From positions 3,751,501 through 3,815,500 of the forward strand of contig NZ_CP121662.1 of the NCBI RefSeq assembly GCF_029714285.1: 64,000 nt of DNA, written 5' to 3'. This stretch comes from Rhizobium sp. CB3090 (lineage in GTDB: Bacteria; Pseudomonadota; Alphaproteobacteria; Rhizobiales; Rhizobiaceae). The translations under genes were made by a program, and so were the position numbers. The notes beneath the pieces were generated by a model, which did no database searches, was not told the origin of the DNA, and saw nothing but the letters and a program-made list of their open reading frames with translations. Shown here one piece after another: positions 35,221-45,443 of this stretch (position 1 is its first letter; each line of letters opens with the position of its first letter).

Positions 35221-35955
35221 ATGAGAATGCGGGTCGCAATCGTCGAAAACATGAAGAACACGCCACTCGGCGCCCTCGGCATCGCGCTGGAAGAGGCGGG
35301 AGCGGAGATCGAATGGTTCCGCCCGTGGGACGGCGAGGGGCTTCCGAAGAATGTAAAGACTTGTGATGCGCTGGTCGTGCTCGGCGGCGAACAGAATGCC
35401 CGCGATGATGAGACCCATCCCTATCTGCCGGAACTCGCAAGGCTCATGCGGCGGTTCGAAGAGGCCGATAAGGCCGTGCTCGGCATCTGCCTCGGCAGCC
35501 AGCTTCTGGCCCGCGCCTATGAGGCAGAAAACCTGATCGGCACAGCCCATGAATTCGGCTGGAAAACAGTCGGTGTCACTGAGGAAGGCAAGGCCGATCC
35601 GCTTCTGTCCGAATTGGGCGACGATTTCACCATCTTCCAATGGCATTCCGACACGTTTTCGCTGCCGGCCGGCGCCATCCGCCTCGCCACCAACGCGGTA
35701 ACCGGCAACCAGGCCTTCCGCATTGGCCGCGCCGCCTATGGCACGCAGTTCCATTTCGAGGCCAACGCCGCCGTGGTTGAAGGCTGGCGCATGGACTTTA
35801 AGGCATCGATCGAACGCAACGAGCCCGGCTGGCTGGAGCGCTATGCCGAGATCGCCGCACAGCATGCGCCGGCGGCTGAAATCGCCGGGCTGGCGATCGC
35901 CCGGGCCTGGGTAAGGACGATGAGTGCTGAGGTGAAGCTGCAGGCGGCGTCTTAG
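35221..35955 (+). CDS. Class I glutamine amidotransferase-like protein
   Basis: This is a GATase1 domain protein, 244 residues, resembling the glutaminase part of GMP synthase but freestanding. The nucleophile elbow GICLGSQLLA contains the catalytic cysteine, and QWHSDTF and FHFEAN supply the His and Glu-region motifs of the triad. VLGGEQNARDDETHPYL is typical of the YfeJ/GuaA-like subgroup. Either ATG (35221 or 35227) may be used, as the ribosome site is weak. The ammonia acceptor is unknown. Confidence 0.88.
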   Translation: MRMRVAIVENMKNTPLGALGIALEEAGAEIEWFRPWDGEGLPKNVKTCDALVVLGGEQNARDDETHPYLPELARLMRRFEEADKAVLGICLGSQLLARAYEAENLIGTAHEFGWKTVGVTEEGKADPLLSELGDDFTIFQWHSDTFSLPAGAIRLATNAVTGNQAFRIGRAAYGTQFHFEANAAVVEGWRMDFKASIERNEPGWLERYAEIAAQHAPAAEIAGLAIARAWVRTMSAEVKLQAAS

Positions 35956-35956
35956 A

Positions 35957-36020
35957 GCAATTCCAGAAAAAGTGCGTAGCGGTTTTCCGTCCGGAATTGC
36001 GTGAAACAAAAAGATAGAGC
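35957..36020. repeat. Dispersed rhizobial intergenic palindrome
   Basis: The outer arms GCAATTCC (35957-35964) and GGAATTGC (35993-36000) flank a middle with gcgtagcggttttccgt, followed by an aaacaaaaagatagagc tail. It starts directly at the amidotransferase stop codon. From memory, this exact sequence style recurs many times between genes in Rhizobium and related genera. It could act as a transcription end for the gene it abuts. Confidence 0.6.
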
Positions 36021-36040
36021 CGTTCAATCGACTAGCGCGT

Positions 36041-36826
36041 CTATTGCGGCTCTCCATTGCCGGATGCGATCTGTGCCGCCCCGGCTATAGCGTTGCGAAA
36101 CGCGTCATCGAAGCTGACGCCGCGGATTCGCCAGTGATGGATTTTTCCATTTTCCGTCATCGACCAATCGGCGACCCAGCCGAGATCCTTGTCGCTCCAA
36201 ACGAGCGAACCCGCCAAGGCGACATCGCCGCCGATGGTCTTGGCCAAGGCATCGAGTTCTTGCTGTGTCGTCCCCGCCAAAGCGGTTGCAGTGAGGCCTC
36301 GACTGACCAGCATTGCCTTGTTGGGCACAATGATTGCCATGGCAAACGGTCTAGCGGCCGCTTCGAAAGCGTCGATCATATAAGGGCTTTTGTCACTGTC
36401 GCGGCTCAGCACGAAACCGCGTCGCGCATCGCGCACGACCAAGAAAATCGCGAGTTTCGGGCGTGGTGACAGCCACGGCTTGCGCCCGGGCATGTAGATG
36501 CAGGTGAGGTCCTGCGGCCGGTCGTGGGTGCCTTGCTCGTCATGAATCGGGATACCTTCCAGGCGATCGTGATAGCTGTAGGTCGCGACGAAGGAGCCGG
36601 CACGCGGCAGCATCGCTTGAAAGGCATTCTCCGACGTCACACGCTGATCGCCGCTAACCCTGACAAGCACGCGACCGAGACAATTCTTGAAACCGAGTTC
36701 GCGATTAACGGCGCCGGTGCCGGTCACAATTGCCTGCGCGCGGTAGAGGCTGTGATCATCGGCGTGAGCGACGGCTGTCATGCCGATAAGTGCGAAAGCG
36801 ATGGCCATCGATCGTGATTTCAACAT
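36041..36826 (-). CDS. Secreted DUF2066-like protein
   Basis: This is a 261-residue exported protein. Residues 1-22 form a signal peptide (MLKSRSMAIAFALIGMTAVAHA). The first part of the mature protein (LYRAQAIVTGTG...CLGRVLVRVSGDQRV) matches the general DUF2066 pattern, in which a repeated-domain periplasmic protein begins with an RxxALxxVLVRVSG helix. The second half (about 120-255) includes LAGSLVWSDKDLGWVADWSM. The role is unknown. The ATG at 36826 follows GGAGA; a longer frame to 36931 is less likely. Confidence 0.7.
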   Translation of the reverse strand: MLKSRSMAIAFALIGMTAVAHADDHSLYRAQAIVTGTGAVNRELGFKNCLGRVLVRVSGDQRVTSENAFQAMLPRAGSFVATYSYHDRLEGIPIHDEQGTHDRPQDLTCIYMPGRKPWLSPRPKLAIFLVVRDARRGFVLSRDSDKSPYMIDAFEAAARPFAMAIIVPNKAMLVSRGLTATALAGTTQQELDALAKTIGGDVALAGSLVWSDKDLGWVADWSMTENGKIHHWRIRGVSFDDAFRNAIAGAAQIASGNGEPQ

Positions 36827-36969
36827 CGAGAGATCTCCGAACGCCGCCATGGTGTCGTGAAAACAAGCGGCAGGCAATGTCAGATTATGACGGTCGAGCG
36901 TCGTTGACGATGGCTTTGACAACGGCGTCAAGGCCGCTAGATTTCATGGAAACGGGAGGAGGCGAGATC

Positions 36970-37425
36970 ATGACCCAGCCAGAATTACCCTGGGAAGGCG
37001 GGTGCCGTTGCGGGGAGGTGCGACTGAAGATCAGCGCCAAACCGCTATTGACCATGGCTTGCCATTGCACCGGCTGCCAGCGCATGTCCTCCAGCGCCTA
37101 TTCGCTGAGCGTCGCAATCCCGAGCGAAGGCTTCGAAGTCACGCAAGGCGAGCCCGTCATCGGCGGGATGCACGACGAAAACCTGAAGCACTATTTCTGC
37201 CCCTATTGCATGAGCTGGATGTTCACCCGCCTGGAAGGGTTCGACTGGTTCGTGAACCTGCGCCCGACCATGCTTGACGACCCCAGTTGGTTCACGCCTT
37301 TCGCCGAGACCTGGACGAGAGAAAAATTGCCGTGGGTGACGACCCCTGCGGTTCACAGCTATGCCGCGTTGCCGGAGATGAACGAGTATGAGGGGCTGAT
37401 CAAGGAGTATGCGGAGCAGGCATAA
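36970..37425 (+). CDS. GFA family (glutathione-dependent formaldehyde-activating/CENP-V) protein
   Basis: This is a 151-residue zinc protein of the GFA/CENP-V fold. The zinc ligands are visible: GGCRCGEVRL, CHCTGCQRMS and FCPYCMSWMF. The ATG at 36970 follows GGAGGAG. Most family members do not act on formaldehyde; the true substrate is often a glutathione adduct or unknown. It converges with the CcdA-like gene downstream (22 bases). Confidence 0.9.
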   Translation: MTQPELPWEGGCRCGEVRLKISAKPLLTMACHCTGCQRMSSSAYSLSVAIPSEGFEVTQGEPVIGGMHDENLKHYFCPYCMSWMFTRLEGFDWFVNLRPTMLDDPSWFTPFAETWTREKLPWVTTPAVHSYAALPEMNEYEGLIKEYAEQA

Positions 37426-37447
37426 ATTCTAGCTGCGAAGCGTACCG

Positions 37448-37678
37448 TCAGAACTGCCGATATTTTCCGAACGGCAGGCCGTGCTTTTCAACATAGGCGT
37501 TGGCTTGTTCGATGGCTTCAGCGTTTTCCTGCAGCCATAGGCGCTCACGCTCGGTCTTGATGGCGCGCGCTATGCCGTCTTCAGCAGCGCGCGCGATATT
37601 GATTTTCAGTTCGCGGGCATCCGAAAGCAGTTTCTCGTCCAGAGACAAAATGGCGGCTTTGCGCGTCGTTTGGGCCAT
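37448..37678 (-). CDS. CcdA-type antitoxin without a toxin partner
   Basis: This is a 76-residue CcdA-family protein. The N-terminal ribbon-helix-helix region (RKAAILSLDEKLLSDARELKIN) would bind DNA. The C-terminal part, LWLQENAEAIEQANAYVEKHGLPF, is the conserved tail that wraps the CcdB gyrase toxin. The place where ccdB is normally found (immediately downstream, leftward) is occupied by the convergent GFA gene, so the antitoxin is an orphan. It may be a remnant, or may still act as a repressor or anti-toxin against another CcdB. It is 59 bases downstream of lepA in the same direction. Confidence 0.85.
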   Translation of the reverse strand: MAQTTRKAAILSLDEKLLSDARELKINIARAAEDGIARAIKTERERLWLQENAEAIEQANAYVEKHGLPFGKYRQF

Positions 37679-37737
37679 GAGGCGTTCCTCAAATTATGCC
37701 CAATCTATATACGTGTGATCTGCCATTCAGGAGAGCT

Positions 37738-39561
<1,824 letters not shown>

Positions 39562-39720
39562 GCGCGAGCATATAGCAGCGCCGCCCCGCGCCGCAAAGCG
39601 GAAAAGCAGGGTTTTGTTAGGGATATCCTATGCCTCGGGCATTTGCGGTTGCTGCTGCATCACCCGGCTTGATTCCATCATTCGATCGTGTATTTCTCCT
39701 ATAGTAGAATTTTGGTGAAG

Positions 39721-40293
39721 ATGATGGATCAGGATCTCGAAAGCGCCATTGGCGCGCGCATCAAAGAGTTGCGGATTGCCCGCGGCCTGACGTTGGATGA
39801 GCTGGCGACTGCCTCTGCCGTCAGCCGCGCGATGATCTCGCGCATCGAGCGGGCGGAAGCGAGCCCGACGGCTTCGTTGCTCGCCCGGCTCTGCGCCGCG
39901 CTCGGCCTGTCGCTTTCGGCCTTCTTCGCCGAGGAGGAAAAGGATGTATCGCCGCTCGCCCGCCATAACGATCAGCCGGTCTGGCGCGATCCGGAAACCG
40001 GCTATGTCCGCCGGGCGGTCTCGCCGGCCGGCACGCAATCGCCCGTCGATCTCGTCGAGGTCAGCTTTCCCGCCGGCGCCCGCGTCAGCTTTCCGCCCAA
40101 CGCCGCGAGCCGCGGGATGAACCAGCATGTCTGGCTGTTCGAAGGCGAGATGGAAATGACGGTCGGCGAGATCGTGCATCGCCTCTTACCCGGCGACTGC
40201 CTGTTCATGGGCATCGGTGACGGTCACGTCTTTTACAATCCGGGCGACAAGCCGGCGCGTTACTGCGTCGTCCTCGATCGTCCCCGGTCATAA
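39721..40293 (+). CDS. XRE-family regulator with C-terminal cupin
   Basis: This is a 190-residue regulator. Residues about 8-62 are the helix-turn-helix (IKELRIARGLTLDELA...SRAMISRIERAEASPT), and residues about 110-188 are a cupin (HVWLFEGEMEMTVGE, GDCLFMGIGDGHVFYNPG). Such proteins often control amino-acid or polyamine metabolism through a ligand held by the cupin. A double ATG (39721, 39724) leaves the exact start open. It is 15 bases upstream of a GNAT gene and probably co-transcribed and regulating it. Confidence 0.9.
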   Translation: MMDQDLESAIGARIKELRIARGLTLDELATASAVSRAMISRIERAEASPTASLLARLCAALGLSLSAFFAEEEKDVSPLARHNDQPVWRDPETGYVRRAVSPAGTQSPVDLVEVSFPAGARVSFPPNAASRGMNQHVWLFEGEMEMTVGEIVHRLLPGDCLFMGIGDGHVFYNPGDKPARYCVVLDRPRS

Positions 40294-40308
40294 TCGAAGG
40301 ATATTTTC

Positions 40309-40830
40309 ATGCCTGATATTCATCTTCTTTCCGCCTCCGAAGCCCGCGCCGTCTCCGCTGATCTCTGCGAGGTCCTTGCCGATTGCGTCAATGGCGGCGC
40401 GTCCGTCGGTTTCATGCAGCCCTATGGTCCTGATGACGCCGCTTCCTATTGGCAAAGCGTGGCCGACAGCGTCGAGTCGGGTGCGACTTTGCTCCTGGTG
40501 GCTTTCATCGAGGGCAAGATCGTCGGCACTGTCCAGGTCGGCGCCGCGCAGATGCCGAACCAGCCGCATCGCGGCGACCTGAAGAAATTGCTGGTGCATC
40601 GCCGCGCCCGCGGCAAGGGCCTCGCCCGGCTGCTGATGGAAGCGGCCGAGCGCGAGGCGGCAAGGTTTGGCAAGACCTTGCTGGTGCTCGACACGGCGAC
40701 CGGCAGCGATGCGGAAGCCATCTACCCGCGCCTCGGCTGGCAGCGCGTCGGTGTCATCCCCGACTACGCCATGTGGCCCGAGGGCGGGCTTTGCGACACG
40801 ACCATTTTTTACAAGCGGATTGCGGCTTGA
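40309..40830 (+). CDS. GNAT family N-acetyltransferase
   Basis: This is a 173-residue acetyl-CoA-dependent N-acetyltransferase. The acetyl-CoA-binding motif A is LLVHRRARGKGLARLLMEAAE (R/Q-x-x-G-x-G/A), with strand LLVLDTATGSDAEAIYPRLGW and a final YAMWPEGG...FYKRI. An AAGGA site precedes the ATG. Linked to the XRE-cupin gene; the acceptor amine is unknown. Confidence 0.93.
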   Translation: MPDIHLLSASEARAVSADLCEVLADCVNGGASVGFMQPYGPDDAASYWQSVADSVESGATLLLVAFIEGKIVGTVQVGAAQMPNQPHRGDLKKLLVHRRARGKGLARLLMEAAEREAARFGKTLLVLDTATGSDAEAIYPRLGWQRVGVIPDYAMWPEGGLCDTTIFYKRIAA

Positions 40831-40842
40831 GCGCGATCGATA

Positions 40843-41454
40843 TCATCGCTGTGAAAACACCGCGAGGGCGTCTTCCAGCCGCGAGCCCGGTGCCCAATGC
40901 ATGGCCTTCCAGCCGAATTGCCGCGCGGCCTCAATGTTGGCTGGGTAGTCGTCGATGAAGGCGATCTCGCCCGGTGCGACGCCGACGCGCTCGGTCGCCA
41001 GCCGGAAGAATTCGGGTGCGGGCTTCTGGTAGCCCAGCATGGCGGAATAGAAGATGCCGTCGAAATAGGCGGATAGGTCGAGCTTTTCCATCAGATAGGC
41101 GGCGCGGCGATGCTCCTGGTTGGTTGCCAGATACATCGGGATGCTCTTTGCCCTGAGCGCGGCGAGATCGGCGAGCAGGGTCCGGTTGAGGCCGGAATCG
41201 TTCTCGAACCAGTAGTCGATCAGCGTTGCGGCGCTGAGCCCCGGTGCGATCTTCTGCAGAACGCTGGCGAGCCGGGGTTCGAGATCGTCGCGGCCGGTCA
41301 CGACATCGTTCCAATGGTCTTTCCGGAAGAATTCTTCCTGAAGCACATCGCGTCTGAGACCGAGATCGCGTTCCAGATAGGTGCAGTAATGCAGGCCATC
41401 GCCAGGCCGGCCATGCACCAGCACGCCGTCGACATCCACCATCAGAACTTTCAT
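40843..41454 (-). CDS. HAD superfamily hydrolase (subfamily IA)
   Basis: This is a 203-residue phosphatase-like enzyme. HAD motif I is DVDGVLVHG (D7 and D9), motif II is LATNQE, motif III centres on the lysine in GYQKPAPEFF, and motif IV is FIDDYPANIEAA. The cap between motifs I and II is helical. The longer frame to 41571 starts far upstream of motif I; the ATG at 41454 places it at the N-terminus and follows GGGAGA. It converges with the GNAT gene (12-base gap). Confidence 0.93.
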   Translation of the reverse strand: MKVLMVDVDGVLVHGRPGDGLHYCTYLERDLGLRRDVLQEEFFRKDHWNDVVTGRDDLEPRLASVLQKIAPGLSAATLIDYWFENDSGLNRTLLADLAALRAKSIPMYLATNQEHRRAAYLMEKLDLSAYFDGIFYSAMLGYQKPAPEFFRLATERVGVAPGEIAFIDDYPANIEAARQFGWKAMHWAPGSRLEDALAVFSQR

Positions 41455-41606
41455 GCGGCGCGAATCTCCCAGTTCACTGACGGGCCTGCGGAAGGTGGCG
41501 TTGTTTCTCCCGGCGATCAAGAGCGCAGGCGGTTCTTTCTTACGTCCCTCAACCCGTGTAAGCCTCTGCATCAGCGAAGAAACTTAGCCGGCGACAGGAG
41601 TTTGCC

Positions 41607-42632
41607 ATGCGCGTCATCTATTCGGAAGATCACAAGCTGAGGGATGCCAAAACCGAACTGCATGATGGCCAGCTCGTGACGCCTTTCGAGGCGCCGTTTC
41701 GTGCCGAATGGATTCTGGCGGCGGTGAAGGAGGCGGGCTTCACCGATGTTGTCGCACCGGAAGCGCATGGGCTGGAAACGGCGCGCAAGGTGCATGATCC
41801 GGCCTATCTCGATTTCCTGCGGACAGTCTGGGAGCGCTGGGTCGCGGCCGGTTACAAGGGTGAGGCGATCGCCAATTCCTTTCCCGTCCGGCGCACCAGC
41901 CAGCGCGTGCCGGAAAACATCGTCGGCATGATCGGCCACTATACCAACGCCGCCGATACCTCGATCACCAAGGGCTCCTATGAAGCGGCCGTTGCATCGA
42001 TGCGCTGCGCATTGACGGGAGCCGATTGGCTCAATGCCGGCAATCGCTTTGCCTTCGCCCTCTGTCGCCCGCCCGGCCATCATGCCGGCTTCGATCTCTT
42101 CGGCGGCTATTGCTTCATCAACAATGCCGCCGTCGCCGCGCAGCGGCTGCGCGACCGCGGCGCGAAGAAAGTGGCGGTGCTCGATGTCGATTTCCATCAT
42201 GGCAACGGCACGCAGGACATCTTCTATCGGCGCGGCGATGTCTTCACCGCGTCGCTGCATGGCGATCCCATCCATGCCTTCCCCTATTTCCTCGGCCATG
42301 CCGACGAGGAGGGCGAAGGTGAAGGCCTGGCGGCGAACCGCAACTATCCGATGCCGCGCGGCACGCCTTGGGAACAATGGTCGGCAGCGCTTGCCGATGC
42401 TCTCGGCCGCATCAAGAATTTCGACGCAGAGGCGATCGTGCTTTCGCTCGGCGTGGACACGTTCGAGCGCGACCCGATCTCCTTCTTCAAGCTGACCTCG
42501 GAGGATTTCATCCGCATGGGCAAGCTCATCGCCGGCGCGGGCCTACCGGTTTTGACCTGTATGGAAGGTGGTTACGGTGTGCCGGAAATCGGCCTGAACG
42601 TCGCCAATGTGCTGAAGGGCCTTGAAGCATGA
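41607..42632 (+). CDS. Histone-deacetylase family protein (acetylpolyamine amidohydrolase-like)
   Basis: This is a 341-residue zinc deacylase of the HDAC/AcuC/AphA family. Catalytic motifs are RPPGHHAGFD (the paired histidines), the zinc site DVDFHHGNGTQDIFY, and LSLGVDTFERDP plus CMEGGYG near the end. Its opening, MRVIYSEDHKLRDAKTELHDGQLV, is characteristic of acetylpolyamine amidohydrolases, which free polyamines from their acetyl form. A CAGGAG site precedes the ATG. A nearby GNAT makes a polyamine acetylation/deacetylation pairing possible but unproven. Confidence 0.92.
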   Translation: MRVIYSEDHKLRDAKTELHDGQLVTPFEAPFRAEWILAAVKEAGFTDVVAPEAHGLETARKVHDPAYLDFLRTVWERWVAAGYKGEAIANSFPVRRTSQRVPENIVGMIGHYTNAADTSITKGSYEAAVASMRCALTGADWLNAGNRFAFALCRPPGHHAGFDLFGGYCFINNAAVAAQRLRDRGAKKVAVLDVDFHHGNGTQDIFYRRGDVFTASLHGDPIHAFPYFLGHADEEGEGEGLAANRNYPMPRGTPWEQWSAALADALGRIKNFDAEAIVLSLGVDTFERDPISFFKLTSEDFIRMGKLIAGAGLPVLTCMEGGYGVPEIGLNVANVLKGLEA

Positions 42633-42729
42633 GGAGGTCTTCCATCAAAGCACCTGATCGCAGGATGAAAAGTTTGAATTTGCCAGCACGCGGCCAGACC
42701 TCTAAGAGACCCGCGTAACGGGAGAGGTC

Positions 42730-43644
42730 ATGGATCAGACGCTTATCGAAAGTGGCACGGATGGCGGCGCGGCGCTGATGCCGCATCCGGATGTTGCGCC
42801 ATCCTCTGGCGGCATCGCGGCCGGGGTGCTCATGTGCGTGATGTCCATGTGCAGCATCCAGTTCGGCTCGGCCTTGTCGTCTCCAATCATCAACGCCTAC
42901 GGACCGGTCGGTGCGACGTGGCTGCGGCTCGTCTTCGCGTCCGCCGCATTGGCGATCATCGTCCGTCCGAAGATCATGAGCTATAGCCGCTCGCAATGGA
43001 TCAGCGTGCTGGCACTCGGCTCCGTCTCGGCGTTGATGACGGCTTCCTTCTTTTCGGCGATTGCGCGCATTCCGTTGGGTCTTGCCGTCGCTATCGATTT
43101 TCTCGGGCCTCTGCTTGTCGCGACTCTCGGCTTCGGGCTGAGCCGTCAGCTTCTTTGGCCCGTCTTCGCCGGTATTGGCGTTCTGCTATTGGCCTATGAC
43201 GGCGAAGAATGGGTGGGCAATCTGCCGGGAATCCTCTTTGCCTGCGGCGCAGGGGTGGGCTGGGCCTGCTACATCCTGTTGACGAAGAAGGTCGGCAACG
43301 CCTTCAAGGGTCTTGAAGGGCTTTCCATGTCGCTGCTGGTTGCGGCGATCGTTTCGACACCTTTCGGCTTTGCCTCCGCCGTCCCACATCTGACGGCTTC
43401 CGGCCTCCTTGAAATAGGCGGCCTGGCACTGCTCGTTCCGCTTCTTCCCTATGTGCTGGAAATGGTGGCGCTGCGCCGCATGCCCACCTCGTCCTTCGGC
43501 ATTCTCATGAGCCTCGAGCCCGCCATCGCCGCCGTTGCCGGCTTCGTCATCCTGTCGCAACCGATGACGCCGTCGCAGATGTTCGGTACGGCGCTCGTCG
43601 TCGCCGCGAGCATCGGGGCAACGGTTTTTGCCACGAAAGGCTGA
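42730..43644 (+). CDS. DMT superfamily (EamA/RhtA-type) exporter
   Basis: This is an inner-membrane exporter, 304 residues, with ten predicted transmembrane helices in two EamA repeats (about 28-150 and 165-300). An N-terminal cytoplasmic tail of about 28 residues precedes the first helix. The pattern resembles RhtA (threonine/homoserine export): GPVGATWLRLVFA in helix 2 and VALRRMPTSSFGILMSLEPAIAA in the second half. The ATG follows CGGGAGAG. A perfect inverted repeat lies downstream. Confidence 0.92.
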   Translation: MDQTLIESGTDGGAALMPHPDVAPSSGGIAAGVLMCVMSMCSIQFGSALSSPIINAYGPVGATWLRLVFASAALAIIVRPKIMSYSRSQWISVLALGSVSALMTASFFSAIARIPLGLAVAIDFLGPLLVATLGFGLSRQLLWPVFAGIGVLLLAYDGEEWVGNLPGILFACGAGVGWACYILLTKKVGNAFKGLEGLSMSLLVAAIVSTPFGFASAVPHLTASGLLEIGGLALLVPLLPYVLEMVALRRMPTSSFGILMSLEPAIAAVAGFVILSQPMTPSQMFGTALVVAASIGATVFATKG

Positions 43645-43683
43645 TTGGCGGCGAGTGCGAGGTTTTGTCGTCGGATCGCTAGA

Positions 43684-43728
43684 TTTCGAGTTTGCGGGGC
43701 GCGTGCGCGACACCCCGCAAACTCGAAA
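43684..43728. terminator. Perfect 16-base inverted repeat between converging genes
   Basis: The 16-base arms tttcgagtttgcgggg (43684-43699) and its exact complement (43713-43728) surround a 13-base loop. It sits 40 bases after the DMT gene and 15 bases before the end of the converging cdh gene. No T-run follows on either side, so it may be a bidirectional Rho-assisted stop or a protein-binding palindrome. No second copy was noticed in this window. Confidence 0.55.
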
Positions 43729-43742
43729 CCCAACATGATCCC

Positions 43743-44510
43743 TCATCCACGCTGCTGTGCGGGATCATCCGATGCGCACTTAGGATCAATCATATCCTCC
43801 GCGGATCCGCGGGATTTGTTTGCTCCCATTATTCTCGCCAGAATATAGAAGCCATGCTGCCCGTCCGGCAATGTCGAGCCAAAGACGCCAACCACCACGT
43901 TTTTCATATTCGAGCGGGCTCCATCAACACCGTCTGCGACAAGCTTCAACGGGTTCAAATTTGAAAGGTCATCGGCCGCACGGAATGTTGCCCACCAACC
44001 GACATTGGTTCTCAAGTTTGTAAACCGAATGCTTCCAATCTCCGTCGCATGGATCTTCAGCAGAGCGCGAAAGCGAGGCGTCTCGCATCCCATGTGGATA
44101 TGAAGCCGATCTTGTGTGCGCCAACTTGCGGCGTTTATCGCCAGTGCAAAATCCGGTGGCGAACCCTTCCAGGCACGCGGGCCTATTCCGGCTGATCGCT
44201 CTCTCCACGCTGCGTCAAAATAGTTCGGCGCCCCCGCCGCCAGAAGGCGAGGGTCTTCAATGCCGGATACATCGGCGAGCGGCGCAAGAATGGTTCGCTC
44301 TTTATCGGTCGGCTCGCGAAGAACGGCGTAGGAAGACAACGGATCCTGCCCCTGAACTATTTTGAGGCACGGATACGGCGATCCTGTCAGTGTAGAGTTA
44401 ACCTCGCAAGCTCTAACGACCAGCCCCAAAGCAGAGCGGCTGACGAATGAGCTCATGATGATGACGACAATAACGAGAGAAATGGAGAGAATAACGGGGC
44501 GATGCTTCAT
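43743..44510 (-). CDS. cdh: CDP-diacylglycerol diphosphatase
   Basis: Cdh hydrolyses CDP-diacylglycerol to phosphatidate and CMP. The 255-residue protein has an N-terminal membrane anchor (about 5-30) and a periplasmic HIT-like domain. It shows the cysteine pair region CEVNSTLTGSPYPCL, the ISGIEDPRLL-style motif GIEDPRLLAAGAPNYFDAAW, and the diagnostic LAINAAS-WRTQDRLHIHMGC with the HxHxxC catalytic histidines. The chain length and motif order fit E. coli Cdh. It converges with the DMT exporter. Confidence 0.82.
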   Translation of the reverse strand: MKHRPVILSISLVIVVIIMSSFVSRSALGLVVRACEVNSTLTGSPYPCLKIVQGQDPLSSYAVLREPTDKERTILAPLADVSGIEDPRLLAAGAPNYFDAAWRERSAGIGPRAWKGSPPDFALAINAASWRTQDRLHIHMGCETPRFRALLKIHATEIGSIRFTNLRTNVGWWATFRAADDLSNLNPLKLVADGVDGARSNMKNVVVGVFGSTLPDGQHGFYILARIMGANKSRGSAEDMIDPKCASDDPAQQRG

Positions 44511-44733
44511 GCGTGATTTCGAAGTTTTGTTGACGAGCCCATCATTTCCAAAGACCTGGCCCTCATGATATTTTACCTTAAAATCCCTTGCGATAGTCGC
44601 GGAAGAACCACCGACCTCGATAATTCGGCGGAGATTTCCATTATGGCTGTCGGGACACTAATATTTCCAGAATTTTTGTCGGGCTAAGCAGGAAATATGC
44701 AATCATCGAGCCGCACATTGCGCCCAACTTGCT

Positions 44734-45201
44734 TTAAACGGTCTTTCTCGCCGGATCATCCACCGCCGGATTATAGAAGAGCGATAGCGTCAGGCTCTTG
44801 GCGATTCGCTCGGCCGTCGCCATAAACCAGGCCTTGGCTTCATCCGAGGGTGCTATGTCGGCAAGTGTTTCGGAAAACAGCGCCAGCCATTCCGGAAAGA
44901 GATCGGGCGCGATGCCTTCGACGCCGAGATGTGCCTGCACCGGCTTACCGCCATAGGCGCCGTTCTTGAAAGCGACCGACGACCAGAAGCGTTTCATCTT
45001 CTCCATATGGTCCGGCCAGCGGCCGGCAAGACGTCCGTCAAAAACGGGACCAAGTCTGGGATGGGCTTGAATGCGGCCGTAGAAAGTATCGACAAGCCTG
45101 TCGATGAAGGCTGCATCGATGCCCATGCCGGCCATCTCGGCTTCGGCCTTCTCACGAATGCCGGCCAGGTGAGCGGCGCGGCCCTGTATGTCATTATTCA
45201 C
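44734..45201 (-). CDS. Group III truncated haemoglobin
   Basis: This is a 155-residue trHb of group III (P class), a small haem protein linked to oxygen or nitric oxide handling. FYGRIQAHPRLGPVFDGRL in the first helices, HMEKMKRFWSSVAF, and the proximal histidine in PVQAHLGV are the family pattern. Two conserved tryptophans (FWSS and EWLALF) are present. It has no signal peptide. The gene lies 242 bases from the divergent mbfA gene, which is iron-regulated. Confidence 0.9.
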   Translation of the reverse strand: MNNDIQGRAAHLAGIREKAEAEMAGMGIDAAFIDRLVDTFYGRIQAHPRLGPVFDGRLAGRWPDHMEKMKRFWSSVAFKNGAYGGKPVQAHLGVEGIAPDLFPEWLALFSETLADIAPSDEAKAWFMATAERIAKSLTLSLFYNPAVDDPARKTV

Positions 45202-45386
45202 GTGATGCTCCTGCCGCCGCGCAGCATTCGGCGCAGATACGGCGTTGTCGATCCCTATCTATGCATTTTCATGGCGCAACCAAGGCGTCATGCCGCCGTT
45301 GCGGCAATCTGTCAAAGTCGCGGTGGTTGGCCTGGCATGATCCTGCCTTAAAAGCGCATCGCAACTGTCGGGACAAGCCTTAGCCC

Positions 45387-45429
45387 TTGACCCGCGTGAT
45401 TGTCCACTTTAGCTTAGAATAATTCTAAA
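45387..45429 (+). promoter_or_regulatory. mbfA promoter with Irr iron control element (ICE)
   Basis: A -35-like TTGACC (45387-45392) and -10-like TAGCTT (45410-45415) are 17 bases apart. The near-perfect palindrome cTTAGAATAATTCTAAa (45413-45429) overlaps the -10 and start region. It matches the ICE consensus TTTAGAA-N3-TTCTAAA bound by the rhizobial haem-responsive regulator Irr. Irr represses mbfA in Bradyrhizobium and Agrobacterium under low iron, and this position fits repression by blocking RNA polymerase. Confidence 0.82.
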
Positions 45430-45443
45430 CATGGAGATTCTTA

